DNA from: an uncultured Planctomycetaceae bacterium
Lineage (GTDB): Bacteria; Planctomycetota; Planctomycetia; Planctomycetales; Planctomycetaceae
Direction: 5' to 3'
NCBI GenBank assembly: GCA_937916515.1
Contig: CALFSX010000153.1
Location: forward strand, 1 to 64,000
DNA: 64,000 bases
Shown: positions 50,924 to 60,804 of the stretch, piece by piece
Numbering within the stretch: position 1 is the stretch's first letter
Layout of the letters: each line of letters starts with the position of its first letter
Made by a program: the position numbers and the translations under genes
Notes under the pieces: model-generated
The model's input: the letters and a program-made list of their open reading frames with translations, nothing else
The model's database searches: none
What the model was told of the DNA's origin: nothing

Positions 50924-51349
50924 TCAGCCAAACACGCCGATTCGCTCGATGCATCTTAAATTCCTCCCACACTGTCGTTCAACAAGCAAAACATACGCTT
51001 GACAAGCCGCCGAAGATTCTAAACAACACACACCTAAGGCGTCAACACGGGTGGCTGGCCCACCGTTCGCCCTGAGCCAGCCCGCGCACTCGTCAAGCTT
51101 GGCTCGCTGCTCGTCGCTGTAATCGTTGTTGGTTTCAATGCCATCGAGAAGCTGCAGCATGCCGACACCCCACTGAATTTCCGGATCGAGGTTCATATGG
51201 CGGGCCTTCGTCTTTGGCTTCGGAGGAGCCAGGTGAGCCAGAGCCGACTGTCGCAGGCGATGGCCGGCTGAACAACTCGCCGTGCGATAGCTCGTCCACT
51301 TGCTGTCGCCATCGAGAATCCGATTGATCAGGCGCGAGACTTTGTGAAC
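50924..51349 (-). CDS. Doubtful ORF, possible gene remnant
   Basis: A 141-codon minus-strand frame starting MVHKVSRLINRILDGDSKW. It has MNLDPEIQWGVGMLQLLDGI and WLRANGGPATRVDALGVCC in the second half, with no signal peptide or recognisable domain. The region upstream of the start is the family C hairpin, so a longer start would translate that repeat (AVRSAGGNRPYIH). It may be a true small protein or a decayed fragment. I keep it only because the composition is protein-like. Confidence 0.3.
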   Translation of the reverse strand, partial: VHKVSRLINRILDGDSKWTSYRTASCSAGHRLRQSALAHLAPPKPKTKARHMNLDPEIQWGVGMLQLLDGIETNNDYSDEQRAKLDECAGWLRANGGPATRVDALGVCCLESSAACQAYVLLVERQCGRNLRCIERIGVFG

Positions 51350-51363
51350 CATGTCCACGCAGT

Positions 51364-51440
51364 GAATGTAGGGCCGGTTCCCACCGGCCGATCGAACGGC
51401 CAAAGGTGCTTTGGCCGGTGGGAACCGGCCCTACGGCTAC
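51364..51440. repeat. Family C hairpin repeat, full copy
   Basis: Perfect 22-bp arms at 51368-51389 and 51413-51434 (core GGGCCGGTTCCCACCGGCC) around a 23-nt loop with ATCGAACGGCC. The left half, TAGGGCCGGTTCCC..GGCCGATCGAAC, recurs at 53535. Confidence 0.8.
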
Positions 51441-51446
51441 TACAAT

Positions 51447-53396
51447 TCATTCGGCAGAGGCACCCTGGCTTTCACTAGCCGATAGATGTTTTTGCAGCAG
51501 TCCAGACCACGCAACCTGGTCCGCTTGGGCCAACTTTAGCTCATATTCCTGACAACACGTTCGTACGCTGACAACCGTGTAAAGGCTCATGGGAATCCAA
51601 ACCAGGAGCCCCACCACAATCATCGGCTTAGCAAAGTGCGAAGGCAGGATACAATGGCGCGGTCCCCTATCGAGTGAAGATATGTTGCTCCATGCACAGA
51701 CAGAATAAAACAGCTCAGCCATGCCGACGAACAACAGCAGTCGCAACAATCCCCCACAATCCGCCCACTCGCTGAAGTGCTGCCAAAAAACCAGCCAATT
51801 GCTCTCCCCCTGAAGACTACCGGGTGTTTCTCCGATTCCTAGAACCATTGACCGAAACCACCCGCCCCGTCCGTGATCCGGTGGAAATGTGATCGAGCAA
51901 AACACCATGACCTGGAGAACGATCCATGCGACTGAGTTTGGAGTCTCACAAACGCCACGCCGCCGCCACCGGACGACGACGATGGCAAATGCAACGAGAA
52001 CTATGGCGATCTGCAATTTATAGGCCAACCCCCAAAACTCAATTCGTGAATAAGCAACGAATGTTAGCAGAAACGCGTAAACCATCCGCCAGAACACCGA
52101 CGGACCTACGCCGTTTGTTCGACGACAATTCAGTCGACCTAACAGCACACCGATTAAAACGATGCTAAGAGCAAGGAAGTCGTAGGCTAGATGGTAGGAT
52201 ATTGACAACAGATTATATTTCGGCAACGGCAGGTAGGGGCCAGAATCATCGCCGAACATGCCAATAGCGGGCTTGCCGGAAAACTCAGCTTTCGCGTGGA
52301 GCTCTGCGTTTTCTGACCGTCGAATCAATTCCTCCCGGCGCGTATCAACGGAGTCGTTTTGAAACCGCATGAGCAGAGCTTCCAACGGGATGTCAGGCCT
52401 GTTGATTTTGCGCAAGTGCGACTCAAGGCCTTGCCTTAAGTTGCCTCTCATGAATCTAACTTCAAATGCAATATCCTTGTACGTCTGAAGGTGCATGTTG
52501 TTGTCAAGATCTAACTGCCTGAGCACTGATTCAAAGAGATCGATCTGTTCAGCACTCTCCTCAAAGAAACCCGATGCAAGAAATCGTTCGAATCGCACTT
52601 TTGCTGCGTACTGAAAACGCTCAGTAAGGAAACCAATATTAAAGCCAATGTACGATGGAATAAGTTCGAACGGGTGCACGCCAAGCGTAACGGCTACTGT
52701 CCAGTTTGAGTCCGTTTCGAATACTGGAGGTTGGAAATCAGATTTCCTTGCACCGGATGCAAAGTGACGATCTCCCGTGGACAAATCGGTTGGCTTCCCC
52801 CCGTACGGATTTGGGTACACGCTTCTGATGGATCGGTGGTCTTCGAATGCGCTCTTCTGCCAACAGAGCATCGCCATAGCGTAATCATAAATTGCATTAT
52901 CAGGATCCAGGGATGAGCCTTCGTTTAAGGCTGACATTTGCTCGGCAAATGAAGACGGACTATAGCCGGAAATAACCAGGATCAGAGCGGCCTGCATGCG
53001 TCGAAGACGAATGTCGTCTTGTATCGTGTCGATGGCACGCTGACACAGCGAGACCCCAAGTCGTGCAATGGGCGCTCGTTCAATGTGATCGTTCCCATGT
53101 TCTTCCAGCAGCATCCACGATACTGCGAGTGTCTCTTCAATGGTCAACTCGCTCTCTCCAAGACGCTGCCAGAATTCGAGAGCTTCGCCAGGGTCGTATG
53201 GTGGAACTCTGTTGGCCGGAGCCCCAGTCACTAACACCTCACCAGCTTCGACGACACCCCAACGCAATGCCCATAACCCATATGGCTCGGCCACGACGCA
53301 GCATATGCACCAGCCCCCACAAATTGCCCCCAAAAGTATTAGGGACCAATATAATCTAGACGTCAGAGATTTTGGGTAGACTTCTTCGTCCGACAT
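51447..53396 (-). CDS. Large membrane protein of unknown function
   Basis: A 649-residue protein. One N-terminal membrane helix (LYWSLILLGAICGGWCIC, about 15-35) is followed by an extracytoplasmic region of about 380 residues with helical parts (EETLAVSWMLLEEHG, RRMQAALILVISGYS, LFESVLRQLDLDNN). The C-terminal third has six or seven hydrophobic helices (for example FLALSIVLIGVLLGRLN and QIAIVLVAFAIVVVRW). ATG 53396 lies about 6 nt behind GGAG and is preferred; the longer frame runs into repeats. It resembles planctomycete proteins whose repeated helical region precedes a membrane bundle, but I know no function. It is flanked by direct repeats. Confidence 0.72.
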   Translation of the reverse strand: MSDEEVYPKSLTSRLYWSLILLGAICGGWCICCVVAEPYGLWALRWGVVEAGEVLVTGAPANRVPPYDPGEALEFWQRLGESELTIEETLAVSWMLLEEHGNDHIERAPIARLGVSLCQRAIDTIQDDIRLRRMQAALILVISGYSPSSFAEQMSALNEGSSLDPDNAIYDYAMAMLCWQKSAFEDHRSIRSVYPNPYGGKPTDLSTGDRHFASGARKSDFQPPVFETDSNWTVAVTLGVHPFELIPSYIGFNIGFLTERFQYAAKVRFERFLASGFFEESAEQIDLFESVLRQLDLDNNMHLQTYKDIAFEVRFMRGNLRQGLESHLRKINRPDIPLEALLMRFQNDSVDTRREELIRRSENAELHAKAEFSGKPAIGMFGDDSGPYLPLPKYNLLSISYHLAYDFLALSIVLIGVLLGRLNCRRTNGVGPSVFWRMVYAFLLTFVAYSRIEFWGLAYKLQIAIVLVAFAIVVVRWRRRGVCETPNSVAWIVLQVMVFCSITFPPDHGRGGWFRSMVLGIGETPGSLQGESNWLVFWQHFSEWADCGGLLRLLLFVGMAELFYSVCAWSNISSLDRGPRHCILPSHFAKPMIVVGLLVWIPMSLYTVVSVRTCCQEYELKLAQADQVAWSGLLQKHLSASESQGASAE

Positions 53397-53534
53397 AAGT
53401 AACTCCGTGTTTGGCAATACAGTCGTCGCAGGGCAGGCTTCCGTCAGCCATGACGTACAATAGCAAAGTTGCATTGATCCGCGACCACGTGGTAGCACCT
53501 GGCCACCGGGTGCCAATCCTACGTCAACCAAATA

Positions 53535-53586
53535 GTGAATGTAGGGCCGGTTCCCGCCGGCCGATCGAACAGCCAAACGGCTACTG
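53535..53586. repeat. Family C repeat, half copy
   Basis: AGTGAATGTAGGGCCGGTTC, CGCCGGCCGATCGAAC and CGGCTACT match the left half and end of the copy at 51364 in the same orientation. The two lie either side of the large membrane protein gene. Confidence 0.7.
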
Positions 53587-53718
53587 AACGCGACCGGCGA
53601 ATCCAGGAACGTAACAAGCACCGCTGCAACGATGGGCAGCTAAACGTGCGGGCCATCCACCCCGAAAAGTACCGCACCGATGGGAGCCACCCCTCTGTCG
53701 TGTCATCCATCCACGCGC

Positions 53719-53812
53719 GTCAGGCCCGCAAACGCGGGAATGAGGCTGGCACAACGCTCTGGGTTCCCGCCTGCGCGGGAATGACACGGATAAGCTGGGT
53801 TCCCGCTCCAAC
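53719..53812. repeat. Palindromic TTCCCGC-type repeat, tandem copies
   Basis: GTCAGGCCCGCAAACGCGGG, GGGTTCCCGCCTGCGCGGGA and GGGTTCCCGCTCC are spread over 90 bases. Same type as 17694-17756. Confidence 0.6.
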
Positions 53813-53841
53813 AATTGCTGTCCACCCGAAAAGATTGCATG

Positions 53842-54176
53842 AGCCAATGGCTGCAAATCCATGATACTGGCGGCAGGGATGGACAACTGGCAAAAGACTT
53901 CGGCATTGTTTCCGTGCCGACGATGTTCATCGTTGGCAAGTCTGGTAAAATGGCAGGAGCCGTCACCGCAGACAACCTGAAAGAAGCCGTCAAAATGCTT
54001 CTACCGGGGAAAAGCTGGAATCGGTCGCTCGCCGGGGAGCAACCCTGGCACCTGTCGCAATCCAATAAGGCGGACGACGAAACACAGGACTTCCGGACGG
54101 CAGATACTTCCCACCGTCCGGAGATGACAGATCTCTGCACGTTCAAGCTGCAGTAAGTTGTTGAACGTTTCGTTGC
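53842..54176 (+). pseudogene. Frameshifted remnant of a paralogue of the thioredoxin-fold gene at 48530
   Basis: The translation QIHDTGGRDGQLAKDFGIVS and VPTMFIVGKSGKMAGAVTAD is nearly identical to the last part of the 48530 protein. The upstream four-fifths of the gene are absent. A one-base deletion (AAAGCCTGG in the first gene, AAAGCTGG here) shifts the frame after KMLLPGK. Nucleotide similarity goes on past the original stop (TCCAATAAGGCGGACG) to about 54176. A hairpin TCCGGACGG/CCGTCCGGA (54092-54122) sits where the other copy has its terminator. Confidence 0.8.
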
Positions 54177-54206
54177 CGATCGCCTGCAGTCGAAAGTCTG
54201 AAGCCA

Positions 54207-55811
54207 ATGCCCAGAACTCAAACGCCCAGCCCAAACTGCATCCGCCACACGATCTGCCTCAGCCTGTTCGTGCTGCTTAGCTGCACTGTTCCGCTAAAGC
54301 CAACGTTCGCGACCGACGCACCGCGACCGAATATCATCGTGATCTACACCGATGATCAGGGTTTCGGCGACGCCAGTTGTTTGAACCCGGATTCAAAGTT
54401 CAAAACGCCCAACTTTGATCGACTGGCGGCGGAAGGCATCAGCTTTACAGACGCCCACTGCAGCGACACGGTTTGTACTCCTTCTCGCTATGGCCTGCTG
54501 ACTGGTCGCTATAGCTGGCGAACAACTTTGAAGACGGGCGTCTTTGGAGCAGAAAAGAAATGCCTGATCGAAGACGGTCGCATCACTCTGGCATCGCTGC
54601 TGCGTGATCGTGGTTACCATACCGCGATGGTGGGCAAGTGGCATCTGGGCATGGACTTTCCTGGTGAACAAGATTCTCGCGACTGGACGAAACCCGTTCT
54701 GGACATGCCGCTTGATAAGGGCTTTGACTATTTCTTTGGCATACCCGCTTCCCTGAACTACGGAATTCTGGCGTGGTTTGAAGGCCGACACGCAAAAGTG
54801 CCACCCACATTCTTTACCGAAAAGAAGCCGAACAAGCTGGCACTTTCAGATTACCGCATCAATCCGCCATACCAAGCGACGGCTGAAGAAACGAACCAAG
54901 CACTCGGCAAACGCGGCATTGAAGTCGCCTCCGACTTTGTCGATTCCGAATGTCTGACACGATTCACTGACAAAGCCATTGAATACGTGCAGAGCAGGGC
55001 ACAGGCAGCAAACAACGGCGAACCGTTTTTCCTTTACTTGCCGTACACTTCGCCTCACAAGCCCGTTATCCCCTTACCCGAATTTCGTGGCCAGGGCGAA
55101 GCCGGAGCGTACGGCGAATTTCTGATTGAAACCGACTACCACGTCGGACGCCTGATGACAGCGCTAACGGAACAAAAGCTGGACGAAAACACGCTGATCA
55201 TTTTCTCCAGCGACAACGGGCCGGAAACTACGTGGAAGCAACGCATCGAAAAATTTCAGCATCACAGCAACGGCATTTACCGAGAAGGCAAGCGGTCAAT
55301 TTACGAAGGCGGTCATCGAGTTCCCTTTTTTGTACGCTGGCCTGCCGGTGTAAAGTCGCCGGGACGAGTTTGCCGCAAGACAATTTGCCAGACAGACGTG
55401 CTGGCAACTCTGGCTGAACTACTAAACAGCGAACTTCCTGCCAATGCGGGTGAAGACAGTGAAAGCTTCCTGCCCGAATTCTTTCACACCGATTCAACAG
55501 CTTCGCGTTCTGCGACAATGCACCACGGTATTTCCGGAGAGTTTGCAATTCGATCGGGCGACTGGAAGTTGATTTTACCTTACCGAAAAAAGAAGGCTGA
55601 ACTCTACAACCTAAAATCCGACCCATCAGAAACCAACGACATCGCCAGTATGCACGAAGACACAGTGGCCCAGCTAACTCAGCAGGCAACCAGTCTGGTA
55701 CTGAATGGCAGAACAACGCCGGGCGTCAATCAGCCCAACGACACCGGCTACTGGGACGATCTCACGTGGATAGAGAAATCAGACTACGAAGCCGCTCACG
55801 CAGGGCAGTAG
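54207..55811 (+). CDS. Secreted Cys-type sulfatase
   Basis: A 534-residue exported sulfate-ester hydrolase. After a signal segment (TICLSLFVLLSCTVPLKPT, cleavage near TFA|TDA) it has the type I sulfatase plan: metal-binding DD in NIIVIYTDDQGFGD, the formylglycine motif C-x-P-S-R in DTVCTPSRYGLLTGRY (Cys to be oxidised by FGE), VGKWHLGMD, and late FSSDNGPE with the second metal site. The substrate is likely a sulfated polysaccharide, as for most planctomycete sulfatases, but that is inference. It is followed 58 bp later by the serine hydrolase gene. The N-terminal Met at 54207 has no strong ribosome site. Confidence 0.94.
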   Translation: MPRTQTPSPNCIRHTICLSLFVLLSCTVPLKPTFATDAPRPNIIVIYTDDQGFGDASCLNPDSKFKTPNFDRLAAEGISFTDAHCSDTVCTPSRYGLLTGRYSWRTTLKTGVFGAEKKCLIEDGRITLASLLRDRGYHTAMVGKWHLGMDFPGEQDSRDWTKPVLDMPLDKGFDYFFGIPASLNYGILAWFEGRHAKVPPTFFTEKKPNKLALSDYRINPPYQATAEETNQALGKRGIEVASDFVDSECLTRFTDKAIEYVQSRAQAANNGEPFFLYLPYTSPHKPVIPLPEFRGQGEAGAYGEFLIETDYHVGRLMTALTEQKLDENTLIIFSSDNGPETTWKQRIEKFQHHSNGIYREGKRSIYEGGHRVPFFVRWPAGVKSPGRVCRKTICQTDVLATLAELLNSELPANAGEDSESFLPEFFHTDSTASRSATMHHGISGEFAIRSGDWKLILPYRKKKAELYNLKSDPSETNDIASMHEDTVAQLTQQATSLVLNGRTTPGVNQPNDTGYWDDLTWIEKSDYEAAHAGQ

Positions 55812-55869
55812 TTGACGTTGCAGCTCACAAAATCGGATAGTTGTCTCTTCAAAAAAAACGAGGTGTGGA

Positions 55870-57240
55870 ATGCGACTGTTTATTGCGATAGCTATTTGCC
55901 TTCAGGTTGCTCCGACGCTTGCTCAGGAAGTCTTCAAGTACGAACAAAAAATTGATGCACTTGTTTCACCGTACCTGGAAAACGACAAAGTCAATGCTGT
56001 ATCCATTGGTGTCATATCAAACGGACGAACATGGACAAAAAGTTTCGGCCGCCTGAACGACGACGGATCGAAGGTGCCTGACAAAAACACGATCTATGAA
56101 ATTGGATCGATCTCCAAGGTATTCACGTCTTTATTATTGGCCGAAGCTGTTGAAAGCGGTCGCCTGAAACTGGATGACCCCATCAGCACCGTCATGACGG
56201 AGCTTTCAAAGCACAACCCGACTGTCGGTAATTCAATCACATTCAAACATCTGTCGCACCATGAGTCCGGACTTCCAGTGATGCCGGACAACTTAGACCC
56301 CGCGGATCCGACAAACCCATTCAACGGGTACGACCGCAAGATGCTCACGGACTACATGCTGTCCGTCAAACCCACCAGACAACCAAACGAAGCCTATGAG
56401 TATTCAAATCTGGCTGTTGGCCTGTTGGGCGATCTTCTGGCGCGGCAAAACAATGTCAGTTATGAAACGCTGCTGAAAGAGAAACTGACCGCTCCTCTTA
56501 AAATGGCCGACACCGGGCTCGTTCTGACTCCCGAACAACTTCAGCGATTCGCGACACCTCACAACGCCGCACTTCTTCAAGACAAGGCATGGGACTTTGA
56601 CGCTCTGGCCGGCTGCGGAGCGATTCGCAGCACTGTTCACGACATGCTGCTGTTTGCAGAAGCTTCGCTAAACCCTCCAGACGGACCACTGAAAAAACCA
56701 ATTGAACTTGCATGGAAACAACACAAACCCAGTAAGAATGGCCAGCACGCGATGGGGCTCGGCTGGATGATTGCTCTGGACGGTTCCACTCGATGGCACA
56801 ACGGCCAAACGGGCGGCTACCAGGCCATGATGCTTATCAGTCGCCCAATGAAGTGCTCCGTTGTGTTGCTTTGCAATACCGCAGGTTCCGGAACGGACGC
56901 TCTGGCAGAACAGATCATTCAGACCGTTATGGGAATTGATGTACCACCCAAAACATTCGTCAAAGAATTCAAAGTAAAACCGGAAGTGGCCCAGCGTCTG
57001 GAAGGCAAATACCAACTTGCTCCAGGCGTTGTGATTACCGTGCAGGTCAAAAACGGTCGCATGATGGCTCAATTGACGGGCCAGCAGTTTCTGGCATTGC
57101 TACCGAAAAGCGAAACTGAATGGAAATATCAACTGGTTGACGCAACTCTTAAATTCGAACTTCCGGATACGGGCAACAGCCCCAAAGTCACACTGCTGCA
57201 GGCTGGAAGAGAAATGCCGAGCCCGCGAATATCCGAATAG
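55870..57240 (+). CDS. Secreted beta-lactamase-family serine hydrolase
   Basis: A 456-residue exported member of the class C beta-lactamase/penicillin-binding (COG1680) family. The signal peptide is MRLFIAIAICLQVAPTLAQ. The catalytic motifs are S-x-x-K in EIGSISKVFTS, Y-x-N in YEYSNLAVGL, and H-x-G in WHNGQTGGYQAM. A C-terminal domain (about 360-456, LEGKYQLAPGVVITVQVKNG) resembles the DUF3471-like lobe attached to many such esterases. Function could be an esterase or D-aminopeptidase; true beta-lactamase activity is not implied. It is close downstream of the sulfatase gene, probably co-transcribed. Confidence 0.9.
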   Translation: MRLFIAIAICLQVAPTLAQEVFKYEQKIDALVSPYLENDKVNAVSIGVISNGRTWTKSFGRLNDDGSKVPDKNTIYEIGSISKVFTSLLLAEAVESGRLKLDDPISTVMTELSKHNPTVGNSITFKHLSHHESGLPVMPDNLDPADPTNPFNGYDRKMLTDYMLSVKPTRQPNEAYEYSNLAVGLLGDLLARQNNVSYETLLKEKLTAPLKMADTGLVLTPEQLQRFATPHNAALLQDKAWDFDALAGCGAIRSTVHDMLLFAEASLNPPDGPLKKPIELAWKQHKPSKNGQHAMGLGWMIALDGSTRWHNGQTGGYQAMMLISRPMKCSVVLLCNTAGSGTDALAEQIIQTVMGIDVPPKTFVKEFKVKPEVAQRLEGKYQLAPGVVITVQVKNGRMMAQLTGQQFLALLPKSETEWKYQLVDATLKFELPDTGNSPKVTLLQAGREMPSPRISE

Positions 57241-57305
57241 TCGAGGACAAAAATTTAAGCCTCCGCCAGAATCATATCAGCGGCGCCACACAGCAGAACT
57301 CAAGC

Positions 57306-58199
57306 CTATTCTGAATACGCCGCCTGCTGAATTTGCTGTGAGGACTGAGCGTCTGAGCCAATTTCGTAAGCCCTCCAACGTCCAATCGCATGCCCACCGA
57401 TAACACCGGCGACATAGCCAAACGGAAGGCTTCCTGAGATCACGTTGCCAACATACGAACCATAGGCTGGGTATAGAATCTGATAGGCTTCTTGCTGAGC
57501 CTGAACATCCTGCGTCGTGTGGATATATCCCAACGCGTCTCCCGTTGCCCTGGCTTCGTGGTATAAGGGCACTCCCGGAATCAGGTAGGCGGCAGCATAA
57601 GTGCCTTTCCACTTTCTTCCTGCAAAGTCTTTGGCATGCCCTGCTTCGTGAATGGCGATCGCTGGAATGTCTGAATACAGATGAACCGTATTAGTGAAGG
57701 GGTTGAAGTGATCTCCACCGAAGACTCGCCCAGGAATCAGAGTTTCCCCCAACACAGACAGTGTCCCCAAAGTATAGCGCCATCCTGGACCAACAGATTT
57801 ATTGGCCACAAGTCTGCGCCAGTCGTCGCCAGGATGATACTGGTTGATTCGGACCTTCACCGTCCCCAGACTATTGTCGCCGAGGTATTGAGCGATCGCA
57901 GACTCAGTGTCGGAGCCGATGTTGTGATTTTCGACACGATGGTCGAACAGCAGAATTTTATTGGGAATGCCCCAGATCCAGCCCGCCGTGTCCAGAAACT
58001 TATTCGGTCGCCCTCGTTCAATCGGCGTTTGAGTAACAGCCGCCAGCTCAGCGCATTCTTTGTGCAGTTGAGCCGTGCCGTACGAATACGGTAACGTCGC
58101 GCAGCCACTGCAGCAGAAGCTAAACGCAGCGATCAATGTAACAAAGAAAGCAGCGTTTAATAAACGATGGGGGGAGTTCAGATTATGGGTCATTCTCAT
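57306..58199 (-). CDS. Putative lipoprotein with an HEAGH zinc-peptidase-like motif
   Basis: A 297-residue lipoprotein candidate. The N-terminus has a hydrophobic stretch FFVTLIAAFSFCCSG ending in a lipobox-like CSGCATL with Cys to be lipidated. The middle has VFGGDHFNPFTNTVHLYSD and AIAIHEAGHAKDFAG, where HEAGH is the zinc-ligand pair of many metallopeptidases. The third ligand is not identified. The C-terminus carries hydrophobic Gly-rich segments (GNVISGSLPFGYVAGVIGG), perhaps membrane-associated. ATG 58199 or 58193 give the signal; a longer frame has no support. Role unknown. Confidence 0.75.
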   Translation of the reverse strand: MRMTHNLNSPHRLLNAAFFVTLIAAFSFCCSGCATLPYSYGTAQLHKECAELAAVTQTPIERGRPNKFLDTAGWIWGIPNKILLFDHRVENHNIGSDTESAIAQYLGDNSLGTVKVRINQYHPGDDWRRLVANKSVGPGWRYTLGTLSVLGETLIPGRVFGGDHFNPFTNTVHLYSDIPAIAIHEAGHAKDFAGRKWKGTYAAAYLIPGVPLYHEARATGDALGYIHTTQDVQAQQEAYQILYPAYGSYVGNVISGSLPFGYVAGVIGGHAIGRWRAYEIGSDAQSSQQIQQAAYSE

Positions 58200-58611
58200 G
58201 ATCGCATATTGTTTTACGTAAGCGAAGCATTTCCAATACCAACGCTGAAGAGTGGGCTCAAGGACAAACGATTCTCTACATGACCTTCGACTTGTCATTC
58301 TCAAAGCAGCAGGCCACCTCAATGGTGACACAGCCTGCTCATTACGTGTTCTAGCAATTCCGAAAAATCTCAACAAGACGACTCCGGACGTGCAGCGATT
58401 TCACGATTGAGGTAGAGCTGCCAGCAAAAGTTGGAGAAAGTCCCCCCGAGAATGGAATGGATCAATCCAGCAACGCACTGTCATGTGGCTCCGCTTCTCG
58501 AAATATCGCCGATCGAAAACAGTTGGTTGCCGCCACAAGCCTGAACGCTGATCGACAAGAACAGCAAGTTGACTGTGTGCCAGTTGCTTAGTCAGCTATT
58601 CTGGTCGCACA
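58200..58611. other. Spacer between the lipoprotein and ATP-grasp-like genes
   Basis: About 410 bases without a supported gene. The region near 58300-58350 has a GGCCACCTCAATGGTGACAC segment of no recognised type. Should hold divergent promoters. Confidence 0.4.
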
Positions 58612-59913
58612 ATGAAACTATTTATTCCCAACCTGAATTTTGAAGACGAGCTTTCCGCAAGGTCGTCGAAAATTAATCCACAGACTCAGGCGGCCATTGA
58701 TGATCTGGCTCCCTTGATGGGATTGCTTGTTGATGCGGGAGATGCCGTTCTGGTTAATCTCAATGCGGTGCCGGATGACTTACCGAGCTGCCTGCAGCAC
58801 GTGCGATTTGCCACAGCAGAGCAAATTGTTTCAGAACAGAAGTCCGTCGCAAAAATCGGCGATCGAGAAATTGTCCCATGGGGCTGGACTTCTCGCATTT
58901 TGCAAACGGCCCAGACATTGAACACTGCGGTCAACAACGCTCCTGAATTGCATGTTGTGAAGCAGATCAACAGTCGCGCCTTCAGTGCCACGTTCGATGC
59001 CGTGCAGTGCAGCGATGAAAGCTCACTTCCATTCGGCAACGAGCGCTTCGGCAGGCTGTGTTTGACAATGGAAGAGTGCACAAACGCAATCAGAAAAATG
59101 GTTGCTGCACGCTACAGTCGCTGGGTGGCTAAACCGCAGCTTAGCAATGCCGGTCGCAATCGACTGCTGGTAACCGGCTGCGAACTCAACGACCAGCAGC
59201 AAGGTTGGCTGGCCAAACAAATCTCCCTGGGCGGCGTGTACCTGGAACCGTGGATTCAACCAATTTCGGAATGCGGACTTCAGTACGTAATTCACCCAAT
59301 CACAACTGGCAACGGCGAAGTTTCAGCCAGCAACAGCTCGATCGAATTCATCGGGGCAACTCGCCTGATCAACGACGACGTCGGGCGCTATGCGGGCAGT
59401 ATGATTGGCCTGGGCGCAGAATCGGAAACGCAGTGGGCTTCGTCAATTGAATACGGAATGCAGGTTTGCCTGGCAGCTCAGGCGGCGGGCTACTTCGGGC
59501 CACTGGGAATCGACAGTTTTCAGTTTCAAAACGCTTCAGGAGAACTGGGCGTCCGGCTTTGTAACGACGTGAACGCTCGGTTTACGATGGGGCGACTTGC
59601 TGTGGCGCTCAGGCAGAATCTGCAGGAAAACTACAGCGGACTTTGGTGTCAGTTGCCGGTTGCTCAGCAGCTTAATCGGCTCAAAACGAATAATTCTGAC
59701 AGCATTCAGGAACTGATATCCGCAATGCAAAACGTTTTGACGGCGCAAGGCGAAAACGACGTATTTATAGAAAGGACAAGTCCGCTATCGATAAGTGGCC
59801 GCCCCGTGCGAACAATGACACTATTGATAAGTGGACCAAATCCGCAACAACTTCTGACGTGCCACACGACGCTTCAGCAATTTGTAAAACGTGCGTCGCC
59901 CGGAATTAAGTAG
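58612..59913 (+). CDS. ATP-grasp-like protein of unknown substrate
   Basis: A 433-residue cytosolic protein. The middle has VAKPQLSNAGRNRLLV and GGVYLEPWIQPISECGLQY, like the ATP-binding loop and central strands of ATP-grasp ligases. The late GYFGPLGIDSFQF and RLCNDVNARFTMGRLA match the G-x-x-G-x-D...E-x-N-x-R pattern, although the metal-binding Glu before Asn is replaced (LCNDVNAR). Substrate unknown. Relatives in methylotrophs take part in H4MPT synthesis, but no other such gene is adjacent, so this link is weak. It precedes the glycosyltransferase gene by 57 bp. A fragment of a family B end follows the stop. Confidence 0.65.
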   Translation: MKLFIPNLNFEDELSARSSKINPQTQAAIDDLAPLMGLLVDAGDAVLVNLNAVPDDLPSCLQHVRFATAEQIVSEQKSVAKIGDREIVPWGWTSRILQTAQTLNTAVNNAPELHVVKQINSRAFSATFDAVQCSDESSLPFGNERFGRLCLTMEECTNAIRKMVAARYSRWVAKPQLSNAGRNRLLVTGCELNDQQQGWLAKQISLGGVYLEPWIQPISECGLQYVIHPITTGNGEVSASNSSIEFIGATRLINDDVGRYAGSMIGLGAESETQWASSIEYGMQVCLAAQAAGYFGPLGIDSFQFQNASGELGVRLCNDVNARFTMGRLAVALRQNLQENYSGLWCQLPVAQQLNRLKTNNSDSIQELISAMQNVLTAQGENDVFIERTSPLSISGRPVRTMTLLISGPNPQQLLTCHTTLQQFVKRASPGIK

Positions 59914-59970
59914 CCTGAAGCACAGCCTCGTCAAACACAAATATTCAAACGCAGAACTATTCGAGCACTC

Positions 59971-60804
59971 ATGCCTGAAGAATTGCAAAACAAGAACGTT
60001 CGCCCCTGGTCGACGGAATGGTACGAAATTCAGAAGCAGACACTTGGTGAATCCGCCTGTCGTCAGCTGGGATTTTATGCCATTCCTGACGACATGCGAC
60101 TGTCCGTCGTCATCCCCGTTTACAACGAAGAAAAGACTCTGCGAAATCTGGTCGATCGTGTTCGCGAAGTGCCGATCAGAAAAGAGTTGATTCTGGTTAA
60201 CGATTGCAGCCGCGATCTTTCTCGCGAAATCATGGAAGAACTACAGGCGGAATCAGAAGGTGATGATTTCAACCGTATTCGCACATTCCACCACGACGTG
60301 AACCAGGGGAAAGGGGCAGCCTTACGAACCGGCTTCAGCAATGTGGCAGGCAACATCGTCATCATTCAGGACGCCGACCTGGAATATGATCCCAGCGAGT
60401 ATCCTCGCCTGCTAAGACCGATTGTGGAAAACAAAGCAGACGTTGTCTATGGCAGCCGATTTCTGGGCGACCAGGCTCATCGAGTTCTCTATTACTGGCA
60501 TTCGGTGGGAAATCAGTTTCTGACGTTTTTGTCGAACTGTTTTACCAACCTTAATCTGACGGATATGGAAACCTGCTACAAAGTTTTCCGCCGCGAAGTT
60601 GTTGACGAGCTGACTCCCAAACTTGTGCAGAATCGGTTTGGCTTCGAACCGGAAATCACCGCAAGAATGGCGAGACGACGTTATCGCATTTATGAAATGT
60701 CTGTCAGCTATTCCGGGCGAACATACGCCGATGGCAAGCACATCGGCTGGAAAGACGGTTTCAAGGCCATCTGGTGCATCGTGAGATTTGGCCTGGCAGA
60801 TTAG
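59971..60804 (+). CDS. Glycosyltransferase family 2, dolichol-phosphate-mannose-synthase-like
   Basis: A 277-residue GT2 enzyme. The fold starts [20 protein letters not shown] at about 48, the nucleotide-sugar site is in [11 protein letters not shown], the D-x-D motif is [14 protein letters not shown], and [19 protein letters not shown] follows. This is the DPM1-like group that uses a polyprenyl-phosphate acceptor, with [17 protein letters not shown] typical of it. No C-terminal membrane helix is present. A leader of about 45 residues ([19 protein letters not shown]) is unusual and its role unknown. Likely functions are envelope polysaccharide or lipid glycosylation. Confidence 0.9.
   Translation: MPEELQNKNVRPWSTEWYEIQKQTLGESACRQLGFYAIPDDMRLSVVIPVYNEEKTLRNLVDRVREVPIRKELILVNDCSRDLSREIMEELQAESEGDDFNRIRTFHHDVNQGKGAALRTGFSNVAGNIVIIQDADLEYDPSEYPRLLRPIVENKADVVYGSRFLGDQAHRVLYYWHSVGNQFLTFLSNCFTNLNLTDMETCYKVFRREVVDELTPKLVQNRFGFEPEITARMARRRYRIYEMSVSYSGRTYADGKHIGWKDGFKAIWCIVRFGLAD

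Noticed and set aside
58612-59913. Assignment of the ATP-grasp-like protein to H4MPT biosynthesis
   Set aside because: No neighbouring H4MPT-synthesis gene and no specific motif; the link to the C1 cluster 46 kb away is only a possibility.
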